NCBI RefSeq assembly: GCF_003589925.1
Contig: NZ_CP032382.1
Span: 7,378,001 to 7,442,000 of the forward strand
From: Chryseolinea soli
GTDB taxonomy: Bacteria > Bacteroidota > Bacteroidia > Cytophagales > Cyclobacteriaceae
DNA: 64,000 bases
Reading direction: 5' to 3'
Of the stretch, positions 1-8,699 are shown piece after piece. Numbering within the stretch: position 1 is the first letter of the stretch; every line of letters begins with the position of its first letter. Below the pieces are notes generated by a model. The model was not told where the DNA came from and did not search any database. It saw nothing but the letters and a program-made list of their open reading frames with translations. The translations under genes and the position numbers were made by a program.

Positions 1-8
1 GATCTTTT

Positions 9-1280
9 TCATTTCGGTAGGGGGTTCGTCGAGATTGGGATGGTCACTTTAAAGAGCGTTCCCTTGTTGTATTCGCTTGAAAAAGAAATACTGCCCTGCA
101 ACAAGTCGATGTATCGTTTCACAATGTTCAACCCCAACCCGGTGCCCTGCACGTTGCCGGCGTTGCTGGCCCGGAAGAAACGTTCGAACATGTGCTTCTG
201 ATCTTCTTCCGGTATGCCGATCCCCTCGTCCCGAACTTCAAAGAGCACCGATCCCTGCAGGTCCCGGCAAGTAATGTAGATGGATTTGTTCACATCGGAA
301 TACTTGCTCGCGTTGGTGATCAGATTGAACAAAATGTTTCGAAGGATCCGGGCGTCGCACACTATTTCTGAGGCATTCATCTTACAATCCAAGATAATTT
401 GTTGCCCTTCTTTCAGTATCCCGTTCATCTCCTCCTTGACCTCATCCAAAAACTCCCGCGGACGGATCGTCTCGTTCATCACCTCCACCTTCCCTTCTTC
501 CAGTTTTCCCAGTGAAAGAAAATCATTCAAAATTCCCGTCAGCTGATTCACCGACGATTTGATGCGCAGAACATGTTTGTTGATCTTGTCTGACTCGCCC
601 CGCTCATTGTATTGATTGATGAGAGACGCCGAACTCAGCACCGTACTCAACGGTGTGCGGAATTCGTGGGAGGCGATGGAAACGAACTTGGTCTTCAACT
701 CATTCAATTCCCTTTCTTTCTCCAGCGACTTCCGTACTTCTTCCTCCGCCTTCTTTCTTTCGATTACTTCCTCCTCCAGTTTCAAAATGAAGTTGTTCAG
801 GGCCTCCGTCCTCATCTCCACTTTCTTTTCCAGTTCCACGGCATAGACGATCAATTGCTCCTCGCTTCGTTTCAGCGCGTCCTCGGTCTTTTTGCGCATG
901 GAAATATCGCTGATGAAGGCCATGACCAGCAACTCGGATTTGACCTTGGTAAAGCTCAACGAAATTTCCACCGGAAATTCGGAACCATCCCTACGCAAGG
1001 CCGTCAGGTCGCGGCCCGCACCCATTCGCCTGGGGAAAGGATTGGAATTGAACGCACTTCTGAAATTCACGTGCCCGTTCCGATAGCGCGCCGGCAACAG
1101 TTCCTCCAGGGTCAACCCGGTGAGCTCATCGGTAGCATATCCGAACAACTGTTCCGCTACCGGGTTGGCCACCACGATCTTCCCCCGGGTGTCGACCATG
1201 ATAATGCCTTCCGACATGCTCTGAAAAATCTCACGAAATGCTTCATTGGTGATAAGGCCTGTGTGTGGTGAATTACCCAT
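9..1280 (-). CDS. PAS-domain sensor histidine kinase
   Basis: A 423-residue cytoplasmic hybrid of a PAS sensor and a histidine kinase core. An N-terminal PAS domain (about residues 12-125, with GIIMVDTRGKIVVANPVAEQLFGY) is followed by a charged coiled coil (about 130-195). The HisKA helix carries SHEFRTPLS with the phospho-accepting His at about 205. The HATPase domain shows an N box (NILFNLITNASKY), a G1 box (DEGIGIPEED) and a G2 box (GTGLGLNIVKRY). No membrane segment or signal peptide is visible, so it probably senses an intracellular cue. No response regulator lies beside it in the window. The domain order is seen directly; the signal and partner are unknown. Confidence 0.93.
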   Translation of the reverse strand: MGNSPHTGLITNEAFREIFQSMSEGIIMVDTRGKIVVANPVAEQLFGYATDELTGLTLEELLPARYRNGHVNFRSAFNSNPFPRRMGAGRDLTALRRDGSEFPVEISLSFTKVKSELLVMAFISDISMRKKTEDALKRSEEQLIVYAVELEKKVEMRTEALNNFILKLEEEVIERKKAEEEVRKSLEKERELNELKTKFVSIASHEFRTPLSTVLSSASLINQYNERGESDKINKHVLRIKSSVNQLTGILNDFLSLGKLEEGKVEVMNETIRPREFLDEVKEEMNGILKEGQQIILDCKMNASEIVCDARILRNILFNLITNASKYSDVNKSIYITCRDLQGSVLFEVRDEGIGIPEEDQKHMFERFFRASNAGNVQGTGLGLNIVKRYIDLLQGSISFSSEYNKGTLFKVTIPISTNPLPK

Positions 1281-1405
1281 ATGCGCAATTTAAGATCGGC
1301 GAGGCTATGATTCATGACAAAAGTCAGTTTTTTCCTTGACTTTCATCCAAAAAAAATGTCCCGCAACATCGTAGGTTGCAATGAGAATTTTCATTTTATC
1401 ACGCT

Positions 1406-1807
1406 ATGACCAAGGGCATACTTTGCACGATCGACTTCTCCGAAGCCTCCCGGCAGGCGCTCAAATGGGCGGTCCAATTTTCGAAAACGCAAGGCAGCGA
1501 CCTGACCATCTTGTATACCTACCGGCTCACCAAAAACATGACTGGCGAAGTGGTGGTGTGGAAAAAAATGATGGAGGAAGAGGCATTACAAAAATTCGCG
1601 GCCTTTGAAAACGACTACCTGAAGGGGGCTGGCGTAAAATACGATTTCAAAATTGAGGTCGGCTTCGTGGCCGACCGGATCGAGGACCACACCCAAAAAA
1701 GTGAAATCAGCTTTCTGGTCATGGACAAAAACATGTGTTCCCAGAGCAAGGATACATTCGATGACCTGATGGAACATATGAACGTTCCCCTGGTGATTGT
1801 CCCTTAA
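1406..1807 (+). CDS. universal stress protein family (UspA-like)
   Basis: A 133-residue single-domain protein starting KGILCTIDFSEASRQALKWAV, the classic first beta strand and helix of the UspA fold. It ends in VPLVIVP, the usual last strand. The family's C-terminal ATP-binding G-2x-G-9x-G-S/T motif is not evident, so this may be a non-ATP-binding member. It is divergent from the PAS histidine kinase, with about 125 bp between the two starts. The fold assignment is firm; the stress it responds to cannot be read from the sequence. Confidence 0.82.
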   Translation: MTKGILCTIDFSEASRQALKWAVQFSKTQGSDLTILYTYRLTKNMTGEVVVWKKMMEEEALQKFAAFENDYLKGAGVKYDFKIEVGFVADRIEDHTQKSEISFLVMDKNMCSQSKDTFDDLMEHMNVPLVIVP

Positions 1808-1838
1808 TACCAAAAGTTCTCCCGAACAAGCACTGCCG

Positions 1839-2330
1839 CTACGCAAGCTCTCTCAGCAAATCAGCCAGGTCAAGGGCATGGGTGAACATGTTGATCGTTC
1901 CATCCGGATGATAGGTCCAGCGTTCCTTTGGTCTGTCCCAATAGAGTTCTACTCCATTGTTGTCCGGGTCATTTAAATAGAGCGCCTCCGACACGCCGTG
2001 GTCGCTGGCGCCTGTAAGCGGGTAGCCGGCCTTTCTCAACCGGTCGTAAATAATGGCTAAATCTTTTCTTGTCGGGTAGACAATGGCAGTGTGAAAAAGT
2101 CCCACGCCATCTCTTTTTGCCGGTGGGGCATTTTTGCTGTGCCAGGTATTTAACCCGATGTGATGGTGATATCCGCCGGCGGAAATAAATGCGGCTTGAT
2201 CGCCATAGGTCGTCGTCAGCTCAAAGCCGAGAAGATCGCGGTAGAAGCCGAGGGCTCGCTCAATGCTCGAAACCTTCAGGTGGACGTGCCCAATGCGGGT
2301 CTGGGGTGGTATGGTATATTCCTGGCTCAT
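1839..2330 (-). CDS. VOC/glyoxalase family protein (CatE-like)
   Basis: A 163-residue protein of the vicinal oxygen chelate superfamily. The first module begins IGHVHLKVSSIERALGFYRDLLGFEL, and YHHHIGLNTW is typical of the CatE/extradiol dioxygenase-like branch. Candidate metal ligands are His17, His80 (LFHTAIVYP) and Glu128 (DNNGVELYWDRP). It has about half the length of two-module extradiol dioxygenases and probably works as a dimer. It is convergent with the universal stress gene, with only about 30 bp between the stops. The substrate is unknown. Confidence 0.85.
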   Translation of the reverse strand: MSQEYTIPPQTRIGHVHLKVSSIERALGFYRDLLGFELTTTYGDQAAFISAGGYHHHIGLNTWHSKNAPPAKRDGVGLFHTAIVYPTRKDLAIIYDRLRKAGYPLTGASDHGVSEALYLNDPDNNGVELYWDRPKERWTYHPDGTINMFTHALDLADLLRELA

Positions 2331-2420
2331 ATAAATCTGATCAATCTTATTCCTGTAAGTTAAGAAGTCACGGGAATATTCCCTTTGCCTTATGGATTAG
2401 GATGATCGATGGCCAATAAA

Positions 2421-2443
2421 AAAGCCCGACCAGGCCGGGCTTT
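2421..2443 (-). terminator. rho-independent terminator after the SnoaL/NTF2-like gene
   Basis: An 8-bp perfect stem AAAGCCCG/CGGGCTTT with a 7-nt loop. On the minus strand it is followed by a U-rich tract (TTTATT). It lies just past the stop of the minus-strand gene at 2464. Confidence 0.82.
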
Positions 2444-2463
2444 CTGCATTGAAAATCTCGCGT

Positions 2464-2937
2464 CTATTTTGGCGCCTGGTTGCTATTAAATATATCCTTA
2501 TACATTTTCCATCCCTCCTTCGTCTTCTTCCACAACACCATGTATTTTCCTTCATCATACAATTTTCCATTGGCGTCGAACATTTGGGAAAGACCTTCCT
2601 CGGTCACATATTCAATGCCATCGCCATAGACATTGGTCGTGGTGAATTTTCCACTTTTTAATCCCACCACTTCATAGCCTTCCTTAAAAAACTTTCCAAT
2701 CGCCGCGCGGCCACAAAATGCCGTCGGTGCCGCCCCCGGCACGAAGAGACAAGCATCCTCGGTATACAGGTTCACCAGCGACCCGTCATTTTTTGCGTAC
2801 AAGACAAAATATTTTGCATTGCTTTCCGCGATCGCCTTCTTTGCTTCATCCAGCGAAGCCTGCTGTTTGGATTGTCCGGCACAAATCGTCGCTGAGATCG
2901 ACATGACCAGCAACATCGGATAGAGTAATGTCTTCAT
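2464..2937 (-). CDS. secreted SnoaL/NTF2-like (DUF4440-type) protein
   Basis: A 157-residue protein with an N-terminal signal peptide (MKTLLYPMLLVMSISATICAG) and an NTF2-like cone fold. An amphipathic helix (DEAKKAIAESNAKYFVLYAKND) is followed by LYTEDACLFVPGAAPTAFCGRAAIGKFF and alternating strands ending in MVLWKKTKEGWKMYKDIFN. This pattern is typical of DUF4440/SnoaL-like stand-alone proteins, which are usually ligand-binding or isomerase-like. It lies 38 bp after the PadR gene on the same strand and is followed by a strong terminator, so it is probably the last gene of the permease-PadR transcript. Function is unknown beyond the fold. Confidence 0.8.
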   Translation of the reverse strand: MKTLLYPMLLVMSISATICAGQSKQQASLDEAKKAIAESNAKYFVLYAKNDGSLVNLYTEDACLFVPGAAPTAFCGRAAIGKFFKEGYEVVGLKSGKFTTTNVYGDGIEYVTEEGLSQMFDANGKLYDEGKYMVLWKKTKEGWKMYKDIFNSNQAPK

Positions 2938-2975
2938 GATTTTCTTGGGTTTATGGACAACAAAAAACTGATGCC

Positions 2976-3314
2976 CTAAGCTGCGCCGAATTGCAGGGCG
3001 ACCTTGGGGATCTTATTGAATAACTGATTTCTCATTTCGTTGGCGTTTTCCAGTGCTCGCTTGCCCGCAGCCGTCAGGAGAAATACGCGCTTTCTCCGGC
3101 CGCCCCGTTCGCCGGTGGGGTCGCTCATTTTGGATTTCAACAATCCCTTTTCCTCCAGGCGGCTCAGCACCGTATGCACGGCGCTGATGTTGAGATCCCG
3201 GCCGGTCTGGTTCTTGATCTCATCCATCACGGCAACACCGTAGGCGTCCTGATACAAGATGCCCACAACGAGCAACACGATCTCTTCCAATTCTCCCAGG
3301 TATGTTCCTTTCAT
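2976..3314 (-). CDS. PadR family transcriptional regulator
   Basis: A 112-residue winged-helix repressor of the PadR family, with KGTYLGELEEIVLLVVGIL at the N terminus, a wing and recognition region (ISAVHTVLSRLEEKGLLKS) and the typical GGRRKRVFLLTAAGKRAL tail. I chose the ATG at 3314 because family members start M-(R/K)-x-T-Y-L-G-E. An in-frame GTG at 3323 would add only three residues. It lies 28 bp downstream of a large FtsX-type permease on the same strand, the usual partner of this PadR subtype in Bacteroidota. It probably binds the nested palindrome just upstream of the permease start (5981-6028). Confidence 0.9.
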   Translation of the reverse strand: MKGTYLGELEEIVLLVVGILYQDAYGVAVMDEIKNQTGRDLNISAVHTVLSRLEEKGLLKSKMSDPTGERGGRRKRVFLLTAAGKRALENANEMRNQLFNKIPKVALQFGAA

Positions 3315-3342
3315 AATCGACACATAAAAATTATTCTCAAAG

Positions 3343-5979
3343 TCATTCTCGTTTCAATACTTCCGCCGGGTTGCTGTTCGCCGAACGGATGGCCTGGTAG
3401 CTGATCGTGAACAAGGCAATGCCCACAGCGACCAGGGCGGATAAAGCAAACAATCCAAAATTGATGTTCACCTGGTAGGCGAAACTCTCCAGCCATCGCT
3501 TCATCACAAAATAGGCCAGCGGCAGCGCCACTACGTTCGCGATCAAGATCATGCTGAAGAAGTGTTTAGAAAACAACATGAAGATGTGCGCATTGGAGCC
3601 GCCCAATACTTTGCGGATGCTCATTTCCTTCTTACGCTGCTCTGCCGTGTAGGTAGACAATCCGAACAGACCCAGACACGCCACCAGGATGGAGAGCCCG
3701 GAGAAGACGACAGCGATCTTGCTCATCTTGGTTTCGGCCTTGTAGAGTTTCTCCAGATCACTATCCAGGAAGAAATATTCGAAGGGCCAGCCGGGGATCT
3801 GCGCCTTCCATTGTTTGGAAAGCCAGGCAATGGTGCCGGGAACATCCTCGCCGGTGATGCGCACGGCCATGTATTTGATCCGCACGTCGAATGCCCTCAG
3901 CGTCGTATTTAGTTGAAGCACCAGCGGCCGGATGGGTTGATGCCGCGAGGTGAAATTAAAATCTTTCACTACACCGATGATCTTGTGTGTAGGGATGTTA
4001 TCAAACTTCTTCCCGATCGCATCTTCATTTGACCCCCACCCCATTTGTTTCACAAAGGTTTCGTTCACCACCAGCGCCAGCGAATCGTCCGTGATCACGT
4101 CTTCCGAAAAATCACGGCCTGCCACCATGGGGATATCGAACGTCTTGGTGAAATCGTGGCGCACCGTCAGCCGCGGGAAGGGTCTGGAATCTTCCTGGCC
4201 TTCAAAAATATAGTTGCCCACCTGGTGCTTGGCCCCCAACACTTCTTCCAATGCTGTGACGCTGACCGTATTTCTATTCCTCAAAAATTCGTTCCTCAAG
4301 GCTTTATAATTTTGCGCGACGGGAGAACGCGTCACGGGGATCATGATCACATTCTCGCGCGTAAAACCCGTATCACTTTTTCGCAGCATATTCAGCTGGT
4401 CCATCGCCACGCCGGTGCCCACCAGCAGAACGATCGACAACGTGAACTGCACCACCACCAACGCTCGCCGGAAGGTGCCGCCGCTCTCCCGGTTAGGGCT
4501 TGCCTTCAACGCCGTGATCGGCTTGAAAGACGACAACACAAAGGCCGGATATATTCCCGAAACCATGCCCACCACCAAAGGAAGCAAGGTGAGCACGCCG
4601 AGATAAAAAGGCTCGAGCAGCACGATCGTCTTCACATTCATTTCGGCAAACACATTGAATACCGGGAGCAGGAGCACCACGATGGCGATGGCAATAACCA
4701 CCGACAACAAGCAAAGCAGGATCGACTCAAAAAGAAACTGTCCCACCAACTGCAGGCGTTGCCCACCCAACGTTTTGCGCATACCCACTTCCTTCGCGCG
4801 GTTTGCTGCGCGGGCCGTACTGAGGTTGACAAAGTTGATACAGGCGATCAGCAACACAAAGATGGCAATGGAACCAAACACATAGAGCGTGGTCAAGCTG
4901 CTGTTGGGCTGGATCTCATAGTCCATGTGGGACTTCAAATGAATGTCCGTCATCGGGAACAATTCCATCGTGACATCGTTGCGGACAAATTCCGGAAAAT
5001 ACTTTTTGACAAACGCGGGCAGGGCAGCCTGCAATTGGGGTGCGTCGCTTGGATCGCGCAAGAGTAGATAAGTCCAGCACGGATTCCAATACCAATGCCA
5101 GCGTTGGGGAACACGGGGATCGTAGACCTCGTCGAAGGTCAGCAGCGAGATCAGGCAGTCGAACTGAAAATGGGTGTTGAGCGGAATGTCCCGCATCACG
5201 CCTGTTACGAGCAAATTGGTGTTGCCCTGGAACTTCAGGTATTTGCCCATGGCGCTTTCGTCGCCAAAATATTTTTTCGCCATGCTCTCGGTGAGCACGA
5301 TCGTCTCCGGTTTGTTGAGGGCGGTTTTCGGATCGCCTTCGATGAACGGAAAATCAAACACATCAAAGACGGTAGAGTCCGTACTGAATACGCGCGACTC
5401 ATTAAACTCCTTTGTGTTATCGATGGTGGCCATGGCCAATGTGGGCGCCTGGAAATTGAAGAAGCGCACGGCCTTCTCGATCTGCGCGCCATGATCGTTC
5501 ACCAATGCTTCCGCCACCGGGAAAGGCTGACTCGCCGAACGCTCGCCTACGCCGTCCGATTGCAAGATCTCGTGAATGCGATAGATCCGGTCGGCCTTGC
5601 TGTGCATGCGGTCGAAACTATATTCATTCCGTATATAGAGACTGATCAAAAGAAAACAGGCGATGCCGATCGCCAGCCCGAATACGTTGAGAAATGAATA
5701 GCCTTTCTCCTTGAGAAAGCCGCGTTTGAATACGGTGAAGTAATTCCGGTACATCATAAGGCTTGACTGCGGTTGAGACGATGATCGCTTGATGTTTGAC
5801 CATTTGAAAAAACGCAGGACATTCCACGCATATTGGAGGTCCGCGATCTTCCGGCCCCTGTTCTTCAATGTACGACCGTATAGCTCATACGCATCTCCCT
5901 GGATCTCTTCCAGCAAAGAAGGATTGCAATACCACTCCAGGAAGCGGTCGGCCCATTTAGGAGGAGAAACCTTGATCAT
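3343..5979 (-). CDS. MacB/FtsX-type ABC transporter permease with N-terminal prefix domain
   Basis: An 878-residue inner-membrane permease with the double FtsX architecture common in Bacteroidota. A cytoplasmic prefix domain (about residues 1-65) precedes the first membrane helix (NVFGLAIGIACFLLISLYIRNEY) and a MacB-like periplasmic core domain. Then come three helices containing ACINFVNLSTARAANRAKEVGMRKTLG, a second core domain, and a second FtsX unit (VFSGLSILVACLGLFGLSTYTAEQRKKEMSIRKVLGG). The two R(K)xxG coupling-helix motifs are those that contact an ATPase, but no ATPase gene is adjacent. The first gene of its transcript, it is followed by PadR. The substrate is unknown; family roles include efflux and envelope stress. 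Confidence 0.92.
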   Translation of the reverse strand: MIKVSPPKWADRFLEWYCNPSLLEEIQGDAYELYGRTLKNRGRKIADLQYAWNVLRFFKWSNIKRSSSQPQSSLMMYRNYFTVFKRGFLKEKGYSFLNVFGLAIGIACFLLISLYIRNEYSFDRMHSKADRIYRIHEILQSDGVGERSASQPFPVAEALVNDHGAQIEKAVRFFNFQAPTLAMATIDNTKEFNESRVFSTDSTVFDVFDFPFIEGDPKTALNKPETIVLTESMAKKYFGDESAMGKYLKFQGNTNLLVTGVMRDIPLNTHFQFDCLISLLTFDEVYDPRVPQRWHWYWNPCWTYLLLRDPSDAPQLQAALPAFVKKYFPEFVRNDVTMELFPMTDIHLKSHMDYEIQPNSSLTTLYVFGSIAIFVLLIACINFVNLSTARAANRAKEVGMRKTLGGQRLQLVGQFLFESILLCLLSVVIAIAIVVLLLPVFNVFAEMNVKTIVLLEPFYLGVLTLLPLVVGMVSGIYPAFVLSSFKPITALKASPNRESGGTFRRALVVVQFTLSIVLLVGTGVAMDQLNMLRKSDTGFTRENVIMIPVTRSPVAQNYKALRNEFLRNRNTVSVTALEEVLGAKHQVGNYIFEGQEDSRPFPRLTVRHDFTKTFDIPMVAGRDFSEDVITDDSLALVVNETFVKQMGWGSNEDAIGKKFDNIPTHKIIGVVKDFNFTSRHQPIRPLVLQLNTTLRAFDVRIKYMAVRITGEDVPGTIAWLSKQWKAQIPGWPFEYFFLDSDLEKLYKAETKMSKIAVVFSGLSILVACLGLFGLSTYTAEQRKKEMSIRKVLGGSNAHIFMLFSKHFFSMILIANVVALPLAYFVMKRWLESFAYQVNINFGLFALSALVAVGIALFTISYQAIRSANSNPAEVLKRE

Positions 5980-5980
5980 A

Positions 5981-6028
5981 TTATTTACAAACGTGAAAGT
6001 AATATATATGTTTCATATTTGTAAATAA
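5981..6028. promoter_or_regulatory. nested palindrome upstream of the permease gene, likely PadR operator
   Basis: An outer perfect 11-bp inverted repeat (TTATTTACAAA at 5981-5991, TTTGTAAATAA at 6018-6028) encloses an inner TGAAA/TTTCA pair. It lies directly against the permease start codon at 5979, where the promoter and leader must be. PadR proteins classically bind palindromes at their own operon promoter, so this is the best operator candidate. Pairing is seen; binding is inferred. Confidence 0.65.
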
Positions 6029-6055
6029 AAACTGGAAAAAAATCCCGTATGGCAT

Positions 6056-6097
6056 TAAATAAAAAAAGCCTTTGCTGCAAAGGTGCAGACAAAGGCT
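6056..6097 (-). terminator. rho-independent terminator of the lipoprotein gene
   Basis: The 8-bp stem AGCCTTTG/CAAAGGCT (6067-6074 and 6090-6097) is followed on the minus strand by seven U and then AUUUA. It sits 35 bp after the stop of the gene at 6132. Confidence 0.85.
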
Positions 6098-6131
6098 CCG
6101 GTCGGTGAGACCATTCCCACTATGCTCCTAC

Positions 6132-7214
6132 CTATTCACCGATCGTTTTTGTTGTGGTCACGCCGTTAAAGGTGATCGTGATCGTTTTATTGGTACATGT
6201 TCCGTCGCCGAAGTCCACTTGTACAGTGTCGGTGCGGTATACGGTCTCCAGGTTTCCGCTGACGGGGCCTCTGCGGCGATTTCCGCAGGCCACGTTTTCA
6301 ATCAGCGGCGCGTTGGTTTTGTGCGAGTAGATCACGGTCCCATCGGAAGTAACGACCTTGGCGTCCACCGTGGTGGTGATCGTTCCACTCGTGGGTTTCA
6401 AGGTGGTTTCGTCAAGCGTGATGTCGGAGACTCTCGACTTCTCCGAAGTCCAGGTGGCTACCGTTCCATCGGCCAATGTAATTTTGCCGTCGGCTACAGA
6501 CGTTGTCGAAGTTCCGGAACCGGTGGATTTATCAAAGGTGGAGATGCGGGTCTTTGTTCCCGAAATCCCAATGCCGTTTACTTTATAATTATCAAATGTG
6601 GTCACTTCTGTTTTTGTTGCGCCGTCCACCGTGCGGGTGATGACTATTTTTCCGGAGCGGGTAATTTTAACGGTGTCCCGTCTGAGCGTTACCCCGCTGC
6701 CAAAATCAATCACCGTTTTTGCAATGGTGGCCAGCAGCGAATCATAGACAGGAAATTGATGCCCGCTGAAACTGCATCCTTGCGGACCGTCGGTTGCTGA
6801 AATGGGCAGGCTCACGGTTTCACCGGCGGCATTGTAGTTGGTGATGGTCGCTCCCCCACTCTTCGAGATCCGCAGCCCCCGGAAATCACTTGCACTTTCT
6901 GCATCGACAATGGCCAGGAGTTCATCCGTTGGTGCGAGCAAACTCAGACCATCCAATATCCCGTTGTGCCGGCCGTTGCCTCTGCGGCCATTGGGACCGG
7001 GCTTGCAGTTGATCGCGGCGGTGCTGTCGCTGCTGCTCCCCACAATTTCAAAACTCGTACCGCTGGCCAACTGTGCCGAAGTTTGTACGATGTCGACGAC
7101 GGTTTGGTTTAGGATGGTGTCGCTGTTGCTATCGCTGTTGAGCCCTTCGTTGCTGCAACCGGCTGCCAGCAAGGAGATGGCGACGACCCATAAGAACATT
7201 TTTATCAGGTTCAT
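6132..7214 (-). CDS. hypothetical lipoprotein
   Basis: A 360-residue lipoprotein. The signal peptide ends in a clear SPII lipobox, LAAGC (Cys at about 20), followed by a Ser/Asn/Asp-rich linker. The body is Thr- and Gly-rich and predicted mostly beta, with repeated xTxTxxDGT-like segments (for example DGKITLADGTVATW) and an ITITFNGVTTTKTIGE end. I recognise no catalytic motif. A GPNGRRGNGRHNG segment at about 73-85 is unusually basic and glycine-rich. It has its own terminator downstream and no obvious operon partner. Probably a periplasmic or surface-anchored protein of unknown function. Confidence 0.8.
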   Translation of the reverse strand: MNLIKMFLWVVAISLLAAGCSNEGLNSDSNSDTILNQTVVDIVQTSAQLASGTSFEIVGSSSDSTAAINCKPGPNGRRGNGRHNGILDGLSLLAPTDELLAIVDAESASDFRGLRISKSGGATITNYNAAGETVSLPISATDGPQGCSFSGHQFPVYDSLLATIAKTVIDFGSGVTLRRDTVKITRSGKIVITRTVDGATKTEVTTFDNYKVNGIGISGTKTRISTFDKSTGSGTSTTSVADGKITLADGTVATWTSEKSRVSDITLDETTLKPTSGTITTTVDAKVVTSDGTVIYSHKTNAPLIENVACGNRRRGPVSGNLETVYRTDTVQVDFGDGTCTNKTITITFNGVTTTKTIGE

Positions 7215-7402
7215 AAATTTCTGTTTGTTTTACCTCTATACGCCTAAAAGTACAGGGTAATTGTGTGGGGCGACGGACTAATAGACGTCTGATGGCAATG
7301 TGTCGATGAAATATGGATGGCCGGCAACATCTCACCGGCGTTTGCCGGGAACCGCCTGCCATCGTCGTCACCCGGCGCGGTCCCGTTAGCACGCATCCTC
7401 GA

Positions 7403-8692
7403 CTATTCCTGCCAGAACTTCACCCCCATCAGCCGGCAACGCTCAACCAATGCCAGCGTCTTCTGGTATTCGTATTGGATCTGACTCAAATACGCACGCT
7501 GAAGATTCGTGCTGGCACTGATCAAATCGAGGTAAGTGGCCACCCCTTGTCTATAGCGCACCTGCGTGAGCCGCGAGGTTTCCTTTGCCACGGTGATCTG
7601 GCCTTCCGAATTTTTTATCTGCTGGTCGTAGGCTTTGATATCGGCTTGCACCGACTCAAGGTCCTTTTGCAGCGTCGAGATCGTATTGTTCCTGGAGATC
7701 TCACTGAGTTGAGCGTTCTTCCGGGCGATCGAAATGTTCTGCCGTACACGCCCGCCCTGGTAGATGGGAAACACCAGTGTCGCTCCTGCCAACACGTTGA
7801 AGCGCAGTTCTTCGATGTTTGGCTGATAGGCGTTTTTGTATCCGGCGTTTGCCTGGAAACTGAGATTCGGAAGCCGGTTGCTGGAAGATAATTTCAAATC
7901 AGCTTCGGCAGCAGCGATCCGTTGGGTGGCCGCAATGACATTCGGATTGTTGCTAAAGTCGGCGCTTCCCGGCACATACGTGAAATCAAAATCCTTTCCA
8001 ACAGGGGACGCCGCTTCACCCGTGGTATACCGCATCAACGAGACCTGACGATCATACTGACGTTCAAATTCAACTTTCCGGTTTTCTTCCTGGTCAATAT
8101 TATTTTCAATCGTTGAAAGGTCTATCTGAAGCGCGTCTCCCGACCGGATCCGTCCTTCGATCATTTTCTTGTTGTTTTGATAGTAGGCAATGGCCGAGTC
8201 CTGAACTTCGATCGACTTCCGCAAATAGATCATCGCATAATATATCGTAGCTACCTGGGAAGCCACCTGAAACTTTGCTGCTTCTGTATTTTGATGTGCT
8301 ACCAGAACATCTGCTTTTGCTTTCTCGATCTGCGCTTTTGTCCGGCCAAAATCCCAGAGGGTCTGATTGAGCCCCACATTAAAATTATAATTGTCATGAG
8401 GCTGGAATTGCAAAAGCTTGTTCTCCGTCGCGCTGATCGGAATTTGCACCTGACCCACAGGATTGACGTAGCTGTACACCGCGTTGCCATTGATGTTCGG
8501 CAAATAGTTGCTTTTGGCAACGTCCACGCGGAGTGACGAGATGCTTTCAGAGGCATTCAATTCCTGAACAGTCGGAAAATAATTCAGCGAATGCCGGATC
8601 ATTCCGCTCAGTTCGGGATTGGCTTGTCCGAACGTGGTGCCGGAAACAAAAACAAAAACAGCAATAATTACTTTTCTCATAAGGTGTTGCAT
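7403..8692 (-). CDS. TolC-family outer membrane efflux protein
   Basis: A 429-residue outer-membrane channel of a tripartite efflux pump. An N-terminal signal peptide (KVIIAVFVFVSGTTFGQ) is followed by two repeats of the OEP fold: long helices such as AKADVLVAHQNTEAAKFQVASQVATIYYAM and LQKDLESVQADIKAYDQQI, with short strands such as YNFNVGLNQTLWDFG. The second repeat carries RYRQGVATYLDLISASTNLQRAYL, a hallmark segment of TolC homologues. It is the last gene of an HlyD-DHA2-TolC operon and starts 7 bp after the transporter stop. The channel would span the outer membrane and dock on the adaptor. Confidence 0.92.
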   Translation of the reverse strand: MQHLMRKVIIAVFVFVSGTTFGQANPELSGMIRHSLNYFPTVQELNASESISSLRVDVAKSNYLPNINGNAVYSYVNPVGQVQIPISATENKLLQFQPHDNYNFNVGLNQTLWDFGRTKAQIEKAKADVLVAHQNTEAAKFQVASQVATIYYAMIYLRKSIEVQDSAIAYYQNNKKMIEGRIRSGDALQIDLSTIENNIDQEENRKVEFERQYDRQVSLMRYTTGEAASPVGKDFDFTYVPGSADFSNNPNVIAATQRIAAAEADLKLSSSNRLPNLSFQANAGYKNAYQPNIEELRFNVLAGATLVFPIYQGGRVRQNISIARKNAQLSEISRNNTISTLQKDLESVQADIKAYDQQIKNSEGQITVAKETSRLTQVRYRQGVATYLDLISASTNLQRAYLSQIQYEYQKTLALVERCRLMGVKFWQE

Positions 8693-8699
8693 AAAAGAC

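Noticed and set aside
612..1271. 219-codon plus-strand frame inside the histidine kinase gene
   Set aside because: It lies wholly antisense to a gene with clear kinase motifs and has no family likeness.
4045..5067. 340-codon plus-strand frame opposite the permease gene
   Set aside because: His- and Arg-rich translation with no domain character; it is the shadow of a well-supported permease.
7321..7348. CCGGC/GCCGG hairpins after the TolC gene as terminator
   Set aside because: Stable stems but no U-run on the minus strand, so I do not call a terminator.
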